Shown here: piece by piece, positions 47,015 through 59,328 of the stretch
Position numbering within the stretch: position 1 is the first letter of the stretch
Layout: every line of letters begins with the position of its first letter
From: Lepidostoma basale
Lineage: Eukaryota; Arthropoda; Insecta; Trichoptera; Lepidostomatidae
Direction: 5' to 3'
Length of the DNA: 64,000 nucleotides
Assembly: GCA_022606425.2 (NCBI GenBank)
Contig: JAHDVF020000864.1
Span: forward strand, 930,001-994,000
Notes under the pieces: generated by a model
What the model saw: the letters and a program-made list of their open reading frames with translations, nothing else
Told to the model about the DNA's origin: nothing
Database searches by the model: none
Translations under genes and position numbers: made by a program

Positions 47015-48677
47015 CTGAAAATGATAACTAGGTATGTATGAATAAATCTTATATTTATATCCAAGTGAATATTTGAGAAAATTGTGATTCATGATATTTC
47101 ATTTGTAGATCAACCGTTTCAAAACTAAAACATTAGAGTGTAGTTGAGAGAAAAACTGTTTAAAAATGCAGTTTTGTCTTTATGGGTTTAATCAGATTTT
47201 GTTTTACATAAACGGGAGTTTTAAATTGACTCTTATGTACAAAAGGTAGTATTTTAGACTACTTTAATTCTTGATCTCAAAATAATGATTTTTCATAGCC
47301 TGATTTTGGTTGGATTAGTATTTTGAAAATATACAAGGTTTAAAAGCCATGTCTGAGTGAAATTTTAAATCTATCTAAATCTATATACATTTTGAAATGC
47401 TTTTGTTGTGTTTGCTTCAAAAATGTTGTCTGCTTTTGTATATTTTGCACAGAAATATCCACATTAGGATATAAACCAAAGATAATAAATAGCTTCAAGC
47501 TAAAACAATTTGTTTTTCTGTTTTTTTTTTAATTGTTTTTTTCTTCTGATGTAAATTGTTAAGAGCATTTGGTAATCTGTGAAATATACAAAAATATTGT
47601 GTAGGAGCTGGGCTGTTCAGGTTTATTCTATCCAAAACTTAATATTTTATATTATTTATAGACTGGACCATCTGTGTAGTCAATAAATCTGAAGAGCCCT
47701 CCCCACCAGAGGTGACTGTCTTTGTAAAGGGTTAAATGAAAATTTGTCAGAATAATATCTACTAAAAATATATATCTTTTTCTTTTTGAACTGTCACTTA
47801 TCCACTTTTGAAAGACATGTTTGTAGCTAACTTGTATTTCCTTAGAAATTTACTTTAAAAATTTGCCGAATAACAATGTGTAGCTTTTGAAAAAGAGGAA
47901 AGATTTAAAATAAATTATAAGAAATCACAGTAGCTTTAGATTTAAATCTTATTATAAAATTATTGTAATTCATATTGAATTAATAAAAACAATACATATT
48001 TATTATATTTTAGTTCAGTTTATCCCTTTTTGCACACTGCAGCAGCATCAGTGAGTATATATAATAGTAAGTACATTCAGAACGTTGAACAAACAACTAT
48101 TGAGTGACCACCGATTTTGGAGTTTGTAATTTATTTGTTTTTGATGGAATTTATTCCATTACATGGTTTGTTAATAGAGATAATTGAAGTAAATCTAATA
48201 ACATTTTAATACAGTAACAGTAAAACTTAAGCTCAAGACAAGTTAAGAACATGATGGATATTAAAATTAAGAATATTTAGATCATTAAAGAAGGGAAGGA
48301 TTAATAAAAAAATTGTACTGGAAGATGAGCAACATGAATACGACTGGCATAGTGACATATTTTATTTTATTGTGGTAGGGTTACAAGGTACAAGTAGTGA
48401 CAAAAAATAGTATAAACTTGAGCTGATTTGCATAAAATTATGGACTTTGTAATGATCGATACTTTTTAAGTTTAGACAGGAAAGAATTTAGATTTAATCT
48501 AAAGAAATCTTAGTTTTGACAAAACTTTGCAAGTCTAGTCATTCTGGGTATAGGTGAATTATATCCATAGTTTGTTTTATGCAGATTTTCATGGTGTTTT
48601 CATTTGATAGCTGTATATTGTCAATGTTGGAATATGTTTTTGAAAAAATCTCAATTTTACATCTGTTAGTGTTAAAT

Positions 48678-48916
48678 TGAAAGAATTACAAAGGTGCCAA
48701 GTGGTTTGAACATAAAGCAGAGAAAAAAAAGCAATAACTGTTTTTTGTTCCATATGTCATGTACCACAGGTGCCATCTTTAGGGTGCGTTTGAACTACAC
48801 TCTATTATTCAATTATTACGCACTCTTGCACAGTTATTGGCCTTTATGTTTAAGACCAATCGGCATCAAAAACTCATTTTTGACTTTCTGTACACCTTTG
48901 TAAGGTCCAGCCTTCA
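48678..48916 (-). mobile_element. MITE, TGAAGGCTGG family, copy 3 (inverted)
   Basis: Ends TGAAAGAATTACAAAGGTGC and, inverted, TGAAGGCTGGACCTTACAAA. The interior matches the 2.5-kb copy in reverse orientation (CATATGTCATGTACCAC, CAATTATTACGCACTC, TTTAAGACCAATCGGCATC). Inserted inside LINE-C. Confidence 0.8.
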
Positions 48917-49227
48917 ATTTTAGGTCACTTTGTGCATCCCATCCATTGAATGAAATTAAGTTTGAGGAAGTAGACAATCTTCTGAAGTAGTTATGACTTT
49001 AAGAATTATTAATTGACAAATGAACATCATTCATAAATAAATTAAATAACAAGGGGCAAGGTGGGCTCCTTGTGGTACTCCTGAGGCTACATCTATAGGA
49101 TTTGATAGAAAATTATTGATTCACACTATTTGTTTCCTATTATTGAGGTAAGATTTAATAAGTGAGAGAAATGGATCTCTTATACTCAGCGCATATAACT
49201 TGGGGAGAAGAATATGGTAATTTATTA

Positions 49228-50254
49228 TGTTGAGTCATAAATAACTTCCGATTTTTTATCATATTTTTATTTTGCTTTAAAAAATTAACAAAATTATGGT
49301 AACCTATTATGTTTTCACCACATATAACCTTCCCCCGTCTTATCGATCCCCTCCACATACAATTTGGTGGGTTTGGACTGAATGAAAGTATCGAGGGTCT
49401 GATTGACTTGCTCATCATTAATGAAAGTTTTTCCATTCAAACATTTCTGTATAGAACAGAAAAGGTGGTAGTCCATAGGAGCAAGATCTGGGGAGTAGGG
49501 TGGATGTGGCAAAACAGACCAGTTGAGCTACAGATTTTTTTCTTGAGTCACTCTTGCCGTGTGTGCTCTGGTGTTATCATGTAACAGTATAACGCCTTTC
49601 CGATTGACGAGTGCAGGACGCTTGCCCAGTAGTTTTTCATGAATTCTTTGCAGCTGCTGAACGTATGTATCGGCAGTAATAATTTTTTTGCTCTTCATCA
49701 GCTCATGGTGGATTATTCCTCGATGATCCCACCATACACACAATAAAGTTTTCTTGCCATGAACATTGGCTTTAGGGTCCAAGTGGGGGGGTTAATCCTT
49801 ATCCAACCATTGTCTTGCGGACGATATTTTCATATATAATCCATTTTTCATCGCTTGTTATTGTACTGTAAAAAAAACTCGATTTTATGCCATGAGAGGA
49901 GAAGTGGCAACAGACATTCAGTCTGCCTTATTTCAGTTACTGAGATTATGTGGTACCCATATGCCTAACTTGCTGACTTTCCCCAAATTTTCCAGGTAAT
50001 GATAAACTGTAGATTTTGACTTATTGAGTCTCTCTGCCATCTCTCTTGTCATTTGGCGTGGATTTTGTTCCAATATCGCATTTAAAATGTCGTCATCGAA
50101 TCACTAACATCCACTACACTAAATAGTTGTCATATGACTGACAAGCCAACTTATCTATCTAGTGAAAACAAAAATTCCCTTGTCGGGTAAACTGCGAGTA
50201 AATCCAAACAATTGGAACTGCCTACCTGAATCGAAAGTTATTTATGACTCAACC
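49228..50254 (-). mobile_element. Mariner element inserted in LINE-C
   Basis: TA-flanked, 1027 bp, with inverted ends of about 22 bp (TTGAGTCATAAATAACTT and its complement). On minus the transposase keeps LLCVWWDHRGIIHHELMKSK, ILLHDNTRAHTA and YSPDLAPMDYHLF, so the second and third catalytic Asp are present with D34D-like spacing. The HTH part is decayed and there is a frameshift between TRAHTARVTQEKNL and the last block. It splits the LINE-C reverse transcriptase. Confidence 0.85.
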
Positions 50255-50829
50255 TAATACTTTATCGAAAGCTTTGGAAACGTCTGTGTGAATTACATCA
50301 AGATTCTTATTTTGTTCGAGACCTTTAATGTTAGCAAAAGAAAGTCTATTTGTTATGGCTGATTTTTTAGAACTAAAGCCATGTTTATTGATATGTATGT
50401 GATTGAAAAGTGGTGTTTTTTCGGCTGTAACAATAATAGATTCAAATAATTTAGGGATATGAGACAAGATATAGATAGGTCGATGGTTTTCGATATCAGC
50501 TGTAATGGTAATAGATTCTAAAATAGTTTTTACATATTTTTCAAAGTTCATAAATTAATAATGAATTACCATCTATAATGGACAACAGGCCGTGTGTTTG
50601 ATTGGACTTTGGATTTTGGATAAGTCAAAAGTCAGCTTATTAAGTAATAATATACATGTGCATTTTAAAGTAATGCAATATAAGTATTACTGTTTTAAAA
50701 AAAGCTATTCATCATAAATCCTCAAAGTTGGATATCCATTGAATGTATGGATATTTAATAATTAAATTTTGTTGTCGGACCCTTGGGTCATTAAAACTCT
50801 ATGTATTATATGTAGAAAGTAATTAAATA

Positions 50830-51690
50830 CGAGGGTTGTCCGTAAAATAAGTCTCTATTTTTTTTCACAATGAAAACCGTTTTTATTTACAACGAGCAAT
50901 ACATCATTGGAAAGCTTAGACTTTCAGCTATTTTTCTACATAGTCCCCGTTGACTTCGATGCACTTTTTCATTCGGGTCACCATATTTTTGATTCCCTGG
51001 TCATAGAAGTCTCCCGCCAGGCCGTGAAGGTAGCTCAGAACCTCTTCGTTTGCAAAATGCGTTCCACCGAGGTGTCGCCCGGGGCCAAATCCAGACTGTA
51101 TGGTGGGTGTAGGACGATCTCCCATCCAAATTTCTCAATGAGCGTGGTGGTGAGCATCCTTGCACAAACCTTAGAATAACCTAAATGTTCTGTTAGGATC
51201 TTGTCTATAGTTGTCTTGCTGACATCTGGGATCATCTCATTAAGCTCCTGAATCGTCAGTCTTTGATCTGCCAGCATTGCCGCTTTCATTTTCGCAATCG
51301 TTTCGTCACTGACCGATGGCCGTCCGGACCGCTGTTCGTCATGGACGTCTGTGCGCCCTTCTTTGAATTCTTTGCACCACTTGTGCACCATTTGAACACT
51401 CGTGCATGTTTCTCCTTACACTTCTGTCAGTTGAGAATGAATTTCCGTCGCCGAATGGCCTTTGGCACACAAAAAACTAATCACGGAGCGTACTTCACAT
51501 TTCGCGGGCGATGCGATCGGGAGCTCCATTCTTTATGGCTGCCAAACCGACACTGAGCGTCGCAGCGAGTTCGGCTGGGTGGGGATGTGGAGGGGGAAGA
51601 CAAGCTACGATCCAGTGTTGCCGGATCGCATGTAACAGCGATCCGCGCGCCCGTGGCAAAAAGGGAAACTTATTTTACGGACAACCCTCG
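50830..51690 (-). mobile_element. Non-autonomous mariner with catalytic-core deletion, copy 1
   Basis: 861 bp flanked by TA at both ends, with inverted repeats CGAGGGTTGTCCGTAAAATAAG. On minus the N-terminal HTH region is recognisable (RTDVHDEQRSGRPSVSDETI, IPDVSKTTIDKILTEHLGYS). After KVCARMLT it jumps to LIEKFGWEIVLHPPYSLDLAP. The first two catalytic Asp segments are therefore absent. The junction is shared with the copy at 59.3 kb. Confidence 0.9.
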
Positions 51691-51779
51691 TAGTATGAAC
51701 TAAAACCTGAAAATCGACAGAACAAAGTCTGGAAAGATTTAGGTATTTCCAATTCCACCAAAATTAAAATTATGTGCAC

Positions 51780-52175
51780 CCTATATTTCTTTACGCTGCT
51801 GGATTGATGCCTTTGAAATGTGGTGTTGGCGTCGCGTGCTGAGGATACCATGGACTGCAAAAAGGACGAACGACTAAGTCCTTAATGAACTTAAAATAAC
51901 ATGAAGACTATCTAGTATATGGAGTATGCGAATATTGAGTTTCTTTGGTCTTTTGGAAAAAAATATTGTCACAGGAAGTGTTCCAGGCATAAAGTAGAGG
52001 CAGATTTCCGTGCGGTGGTGTGACCAGATTAAGGATATGACTGGAGGAAACCTTTATTCAGTGGTGTGGGCTGCGGAGAACAGAGAGGACTGGAGGCTTT
52101 TTGTTTTAGCCACGGGCAGCTCCATGGATTACGATCCTCAGTAATGAGGAAACGAAGAAAGAAGAAGAAAACATT
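51780..52175 (+). mobile_element. RTE LINE 3' fragment
   Basis: Reads RWIDAFEMWCWRRVLRIPWT (the intact element has FEMWIHRRMLRIPWT), then stops, and ends in AAGAAAGAAGAAGAAAAC, the (GAA)n-type tail. Confidence 0.7.
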
Positions 52176-52749
52176 AAAAAGTGATGTTTTATAAAGACAA
52201 AAATGTCCGTATTCTACCAAAAAGTTCTTGTAATTACAAAGTAAGTATTTACAATTTCAATTCAGTGACAAAAAATGTTTAGCTCTGAAAACAAAATATT
52301 CTCATTTCCAATAAAATTTCTTTGATTTATATCGTTCCGAATAAGTGGAGTATTAATATAAAAGCAATATTTGTATTTCTTCTATATTCACCATTACTTT
52401 GTGTTGCGGATTCAAGATTAATACCTGGACCCCAATAAGAACTTAAAAATATTATTTTAGATTTATTCAAAATATTATATGCATAAACATTGGGAAAAAT
52501 ATTTATTATATGCATAAAACAGTAACAAACTACACTGATGAAGGGCTTCTGTGTCTGAAAAATGTTTGTGTTAATTTAATTTAAACTTAAAAGAAAAAAA
52601 TTATAAATAAATAATCAATATTTTGATTATTTCTCTTTAGAAAAAGATAAATGAAAAAGGAAAAACATTTTTATGACTTACATACAAATCTGTGACATTT
52701 TGGTAAATGAGCATAATTAAAAAATATATTACTGTACTTTGTCTTTGCA

Positions 52750-53040
52750 TTGCTCCTTATCTTTTCCCCTCGCAGACAGTCTCCCTTTTAAAATAACAAG
52801 TGGTTCCATCATACGCTAGTGTCACGTTAGCCGGTCTTCCATTAACGCAGCCTTTGCCAAGAAAAAAATAGGACTTGAGCATAGACCCTAAACCCTTCCT
52901 TGCCAACCTTAGAAGAAGCACTCTGGGCTTCACACTTAGTTTCTGCATAAACAGATCACATTTCCAACTAATGTAAGAGAAGTATATTAGAGCTGATCTT
53001 AGCTTATGCCAGAATATCCATGTCCAAGTCCCCTAGAACC
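52750..53040 (+). repeat. Repeat family D, copy
   Basis: Contains GTTAGCCGGTCTTCCATTAA, GCACTCTGGGCTTCACACTTA, TTCTGCATAAAC and TGCCAGAATATCC, in the same order as the inverted 39.8-40.3 kb copy. Confidence 0.6.
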
Positions 53041-55230
53041 CCAATAGAAACAAAGAAAAATTAATTATAAGGGATTTAGCTGGAATACATAAAAAAAAAT
53101 AAACATTTTTGGTATCTTTTTTGACCGACGTTCCGGAAATCGTTGCAGTCTCCATCTTCAGGGCAATCATAACTACCCTGCAGATGGAGACCGTAACAAT
53201 CTCGAAAACGTTGTTCGACAAAGACAAGTTACACGGTAATAATACCCAAGATCCCAAAAAAACATGTTGCTACCAATCGTGAAAAATCAACGCAATTACA
53301 ATGTGTTTGTATGTAAGATTACATTGTGAACTATATAAAAATATACATACATACATATAATAAATCATCTACCAATAATTAAATCTATATTGAAAAGAAG
53401 AAAGAACAAGATAAAATGATTTGAAACATATTTTTATTAATCTAAAGTATAAAATAATGACAAATAATAAAATAATTATACCTACCCAACACTTGATAAA
53501 AAACACTTGATAAAAAACAATACATTTGAATGATAGGATGTTATTTTCAAGACATTATCATATTTTTCTGTGATTTATCTTATGATTGATATAACAATCA
53601 AATGAATATTTTTGTAAATGTAATTAATAATTATATAACACTGACACTGCAATATTCCCTCTGTTAAAAATATACAATTTTACAAATGAAAATGATTAAG
53701 ATCTTATAAATACTCAAAATACAGTGTAAGTTAAATTTTCTATACTCTCTCTACAAAATTATATCGCAATACATTCTAAAAAATATTATTATAACTTGTG
53801 ACATTGGTCATATTATGCGATCAGGAATGACAAACCATTATATTAAAATAAATTATAATGGGGAATTTAAAATAAAAAAATATTATTAATGAATTAGGCA
53901 ATGTTAAACGAAGGAATTTTATTTAGAAATTACTTTAAAATTGAAACATGTTTGAAATGCTTTTAATACACTGTACTTATTAAACAAAGTATTGTTTTGG
54001 CACAGCCTCTTTCCCCAACCATACATATTTTGTACATGGTTTCAAATTATAAATTATTACGTACAAAACAAATTTTCTGAATACATTATTGTGAAAATAA
54101 TTGATGTTTCTTTTTAGACAAATTTATAAAATAAAAATATCTCTCCTATAAATATATTAAGTACAACATTTCTAGCATTGCATATTTGTTTACAAATTTT
54201 AAGCAAATGATACAGATTATGTAAAATAAAAAGGGGGAATTAAATAATGCAATAAGCATTTAGAGACAATATGTAATGTATGACAATAATTTAGCTGCAT
54301 TGACTAACAAAAAAATAATTCAGTCTGAATAGAGCATAATAAAAAATAAAAAAAGTAGATTTATATGTGCATTAAATGCAAGATCATTATTTATTGTAAG
54401 AATATTTTGACATGATAAATAAAATTTATAGTGGGCATTACATGCATTAATATATTTATTTTATGCTCTCTAAAAGAGATATAATTATTTTCCTTTTGCC
54501 GCCATCGTGATTATTCCAGTCTCAGCTGAAGGCATTGTTATAACACATAAGTTGTTATTTAAACTATATATAACTTATTGTTTTTTCAATCTCTAACATG
54601 TCACTGTTTAGGGTTTGCATATGGTATGCATATTCATGATTACGTAGAAATAGTACAAGCTCAATAGTAATTTTTAAACATATTTATTTATTTTCGGTAC
54701 ACAAAGCATCTAATGTAAAGTAGTGACAAGTAATAAAACATTTATATTTAAATATATTAGATAAAAATTAAGTAAAACAAGGCAATAGCAAATGGGATGG
54801 GATTTAGAAAAAACATAAGCATTTCAATTAGTGTAATATTTATTATTAAAACACATTGCCATTGGGATTCTCACAAAATTGTGCTAATGGGATATATTAA
54901 CTATAACATTTCCTCTGCACATTAATAATAATAATAAAATGTTCATTCCAGACAAAACAGCAGATATATATTATATATGTTTTACTTAGAAATCTAATAA
55001 CAAAAACCATTTCTTCCTTAGACCCGTAAATTTTAAATGTTTACAAAAGTAAAAAAAAATACATTATCATTGAGAGAATTTTCTAGATTCTGAATAACAT
55101 ATCACCTTATCACATACATGCATAAAATAAGATAAAACAGTATATATTTGTATATAAGATTACACTGTGAACAATGCTTTTATGGTTGTTTACAAAATAT
55201 AAAAAATTAGAATTTTCAGTCAGCTGTACT
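53041..55230. other. AT-rich stretch without a recognised gene
   Basis: At 53.10-53.22 kb there is a short dispersed-repeat pair (GGAAATCGTTGCAGTCTCCA and an inverted relative GATGGAGACCGTAACAATC). The remainder is very AT-rich and may include SCPx 3' UTR. No exon or element could be supported. Confidence 0.5.
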
Positions 55231-55232
55231 TT

Positions 55233-57254
55233 CTAGAGTTTAGATCTCAACTCTTCAATGCGGCTAGCAGCAGTTCTCTGCAGGTCAGCAAGTTTCATTG
55301 CTAGGCCCATGTTGCCCTGTACCTTCACCTTTCCTTGAAAGAACGCCTTTTGAGGGTTAAGCTTTCCTGAGATGAGTTCTGGGACATCACTGTCGTTAAT
55401 AATAAAGGTGACATCGGGTTTTTCCGTTCCATTCCAGGTGACACTGCCCTTACCCACTTTAGCGTTGATAACCCAATAACCCTCCGCTCCTCCGGGACCG
55501 TTCTTCACCCTGAAGCCGTATATGCCACGAACTTTCTCTATGAGGTTGTCCTGGTCTTCCGCCATTGCTTCTTGAAGGATGGTAAGATACTTATGGGCTT
55601 GGAAAATGTCAGGGCTGGGTGCAGCAGCAGCTGTGGCAGCCGCAATAGAGGAGAAGCCCTTGCGGTACAAGGCCACCACGACGGCTCCTCCCAGTCCGAG
55701 GTTATGCTGCAGGCCAAGCCGGGCACCCTTCACCTGAATAATGTAAAAAATATTTTTATTAAAATTACCTAATCTTTAGCCAACACACAACAACTTTGCA
55801 ATCTAGCGCCACTGCTAGGTTGCAAAAAAAAGGGAGATTCAAGCATATTTTCAATATTTGTATGTATTGAGCGTGTATTTTTATAAAATAAAAAAGAATT
55901 GCTCATCGAATTGCATCAGTACACACATACTTTTATAGGGAGCATTATTTAAATTTATTCTCACAGCGGGTCACTTCATTCCTAAATTAAAAAGTACGTA
56001 ATGTACCTTGCTAGGAAGTATTCACAACAAATGAAAATTATGTGTACACAAGTAGTGTAGTGTACACAAAACTGACAAGAACATGAATATTGATATTTAC
56101 AGTAAAACAATACAAACGATATGTAAAGGTAAATTTAGAAAAAGTACCTGTCTGCCATCGGCTTCACCTCGCATTTGCCATACGAGCTCGGCGCACTGCG
56201 CCAGTCCTGTAGCCCCCAGTGGATGGCCTTTCGAGATGAGGCCCCCGCTAGGGTTCACCACGTACTTGCCTCCATACGTATTGTCTCCGGCATCAATCAA
56301 TTTCCCCGCTTGCCCCACAGGGCACAAGCCCAAAGCTTCGTATGTAATCAATTCATTGGCGGAGAAGCAGTCGTGCAGCTCAATAACATCTACAAGTTCC
56401 GGCTTAGTACCGGTTTTCCGGAATAGGTTTTTAGCTGCCAACGCAGTCATGTCGAAACCTACAACTTTAATATGACCATCTGATAAAGAGGAAGTGGGGT
56501 CAGTGGCCATTTCCATTCCAACAATTTCAACTGCTCGGGCCTTGAGGTTATGCTTGAGCACGAAATCCTCACTGGCCAGGATGGCCGCAGCGGCTCCATC
56601 GCTGGTGGGGCAACATTGCAACTTTGTCAGCGGGCCAAACACTTTGGGAGAATCCAGCACTTGCTGAAGGGTATACTCGTCTCTAAATTGAGAATAGGGG
56701 TTGTTCACGGAATGCTTGTGATTCTTAACAGCTATTTTGGCAAAGTGCTCGAGCTTGGTGCCATATCTCTGCATGTGCTCGGCACCGGCGTTGCCAAAGA
56801 GCTGCGCTGCGACGGGTGAAGCATCCATTCCGGAGAGGTCTATCATTCGTTCAACATGTTTGTCCAAAGGATTTGTACGGTCGTTAAATTGAGAAGAAAG
56901 TGAGCCCCTCTGCATTTTTTCAAAACCCAAAGCAAGAACGCAATCACTGCCAGATTCTACCAGCTGCTTGGCTAGGAAGAGGGCGGAAGAGCCGGTGGCG
57001 CAGTTATTGTTAACATTAAATATAGGTATTCCAGTCATTCCTATTTCGTAAAGGCACCTCTGTCCGCACGTCGAGTCACCGTAGACATAGCCGACACAGG
57101 CTTGTTTGACAGATGTATATGGAATGTTAGCGTCTTTCAAAGCCTTTGTAACAGCTTCTTTGGACATATCGGGGTAGTCGAAGTCTTCTCTTCTGCCCGG
57201 CTTCTCAAATTTCGTCATGCCAACACCGATCACGTAAACCTTGGTATTCGCCAT
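55233..57254 (-). CDS. Sterol carrier protein X (thiolase-SCP2 fusion)
   Basis: Peroxisomal 3-ketoacyl-CoA thiolase fused to a sterol/lipid-transfer SCP2 domain. Exons are 57254-56148 (369 codons) and 55733-55233, joined in phase 0 (GRQ|VKGA) at GT-AG sites, giving 535 residues, the usual SCPx size. The nucleophile Cys85 lies in NNNCATGSS. Catalytic His residues are in HDCFSAN (294) and GHPLGATG (344). The SCP2 domain covers roughly the last 100 residues ([48 protein letters not shown]). The C-terminal SKL is a PTS1 peroxisome-targeting signal. In insects, SCPx supports sterol uptake and side-chain metabolism. An Ala-rich linker precedes the SCP2 part. Separate SCP2-only transcripts are common in the family but no evidence is visible here. 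Confidence 0.96.
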
Positions 57255-58204
57255 CGCAATAATGTAAACACAAGAAAACTAAACTTTCTCAATAGAAATA
57301 AACGACACGGCCTCGCAAAACAGATATTCTATTAAGAATGGCGAAAAGTGGTATAGAATTGTAAAGTTGCGCAAGCAAAAACCTGTACTTATGGACTTTG
57401 GTCCCTTTTGATTTTTGATGAGAACAGCGTTATCGTGAAAATAATTTGCAACGAAATACTACGGTTGAAATGAATGCACTATATTGACAACCACCGATTA
57501 AAAAGTGTTGATTGGGACTAAACAGAAATGTGACTGATTGGAAAAGATGCAGAACTATGATAAAAGAAAAAATTACGTTTATAAAACAATCCGAACACTT
57601 GTAAACACAATTACCTACTAAGCAACACCACAAATAAAGCCTTTCAAAATGACGTTTTCATCACATTAAATAGAGTTTATAGCATGAAAAAAATTATGCC
57701 CAAAATAAAATAAGTCGAAGGTAAGTACTTACTTTTGAGTAACGTTAGCTCACTGGGGAGATTAAAAATATAATAAATCAGGCGTAAAAAATTTATTGCG
57801 AACAAAGTTTAAAATACATTAAGCTTATTATCATTTAAAAAAAATTGAATTCATTATTACTGCTTCTAACGATGCATTAGGTTACTTTAACATATTTCAT
57901 TTTAATTTTTCATCAACTGATTCTTTTAATTGACAAAAACGTTATGAGATCGAAATCAGTTAATTAGTTTCATAAAGTATCAAGGAGGAAATTAATTCAT
58001 ATCGAATACTCATGAGTTAGAAATGCTCTCACTTGTTCGTTCATGTCTCCTAAAATCTATTAACTCTAGGTTACTACTTATGGGTCTATGTGAAGCTGTG
58101 AACTTTGGATTTTTTTTTCGCACAATAACTTTAAGACAACCCCGCTCTCCTCAGCATTGTGCTCGCGCTTGCGCATGGTGGGTGTGTTCAGCCACTCTGT
58201 ACAT

Positions 58205-58480
58205 ATTTCGCGCTATCAAATCAAATCAAATCAGTTTATTTTCTCAAAAGATATTACAAACGTTTTTATAATTTAAGACATCTATTGAGAACAGGTATAA
58301 CAGCTATAACAGTAATGATAGGGTCACGTTGACCCTTGAGTAGCATCGACGTCAAGTATATATTATTTTAAGAGGTTTTTATACTCCATAGCAGAGGTTT
58401 TGCCATAACTCAAGTTGAACTCCGCTTGATACCTTCAGTTGAGGGTTACTAAGTAGGAATTACTCAGATTTTAAGTCTTT
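58205..58480 (-). mobile_element. LINE 3' end with (TTTGA)n tail
   Basis: ATCAAATCAAATCAAATCAG at the boundary, followed by AT-rich sequence and GTAGCATCGACGTCAAG. The tandem pentamer is a typical LINE 3' tail on the minus strand. No coding part is recognisable. Confidence 0.45.
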
Positions 58481-58615
58481 CTTCTCGCCATTGTTTTTAT
58501 TTTAGATATAAGCAATCCACTAAATGAAATATTTTATAATACATTTAACACTTTTATAATACAAATGTACAAATTAACAATTTGTGGTGTTTTCTGAAAA
58601 GCAGCATGTGTTAAA

Positions 58616-59187
58616 TTAACTAACTAACTAACCATCACGTCGTTTCACCGGAAATGTAGGCAGAGAGGAGAGACTGTCATACTGCTCTGTCCTGACAAAC
58701 CTCTCGAGATTCCTCTACATTCATATATAGTAACATGCATGCTCGTAAATTTTTCTGACTTCGAATGTGGCCACTTTTTTTATTTGATTCATTTGATTAT
58801 GACATGCTTTCCTTGGTCTTCCACGGTTCCTCTTTCCACTCAAACTGCTGGTATACAACATTTTAACCATTCTTATCTTATCCACTCGTTCCAAACCATC
58901 TAAGGGATCTTTTTTTAATTTTACTTATGATGCAATGATCTGCTTTACATTCCTTCCTTATTTCTTCTTTCATCCTTCTATTGCCAGCTCCAAGCTTCAC
59001 TTCCAAACATAAGGGTTGGCACTAGAACTCCATTATGTAGGTACGGCCATGTCTTAAATAATTTAAACAATTTTAAGTAAGTGAAACAAGCCTTAAAAAT
59101 GTGTTTGCCAAATAAATCTTCCTTTGCCTGCCTTCTGCAAATGTAAATTATCCTAAATGGGAATGGATCCCCAAATGTCGAGAACAC
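58616..59187 (-). mobile_element. LINE-B 3' fragment
   Basis: Starts with ACTAACTAACTAACCATCAC, shares TTCCTCTACATTCATA with the 6.8-kb copy, and its minus strand at about 59075-58978 reads LHNGVLVPTLMFGSEAWSWQ, matching the LINE-B coding region at 36.8 kb. Confidence 0.7.
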
Positions 59188-59328
59188 CTGAAGGTCCTTC
59201 TTGACGAGGAAAAAGTTAGTGAAAGAGAAAACTGGTAGAATATTATCATTGAGTAGGAATTATTCCAGAATAACCGTACATATGAACATGATAATAATAT
59301 TTCTCAAAGTGAATGAAAGGTCAATGTA

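Larger units (their letters stand above)
48140..50560 (-). mobile_element. LINE-C (jockey-like) remnant hosting a mariner and a MITE
   Basis: On minus the reverse transcriptase reads HRPIYILSHIPKLFESI, INKHGFS, TDVSKAFDKV (motif A, 50551-50255), then after the mariner insert SYLNNRKQIV and ASGVPQGAHLAPCYLIYLF (motif B, about 49180-49030). After the MITE insert it has FNTNRCKIEIFSKT and a decayed C-terminus to about 48140. It is related to the 63-kb LINE. Stops throughout the last part. Confidence 0.7.
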
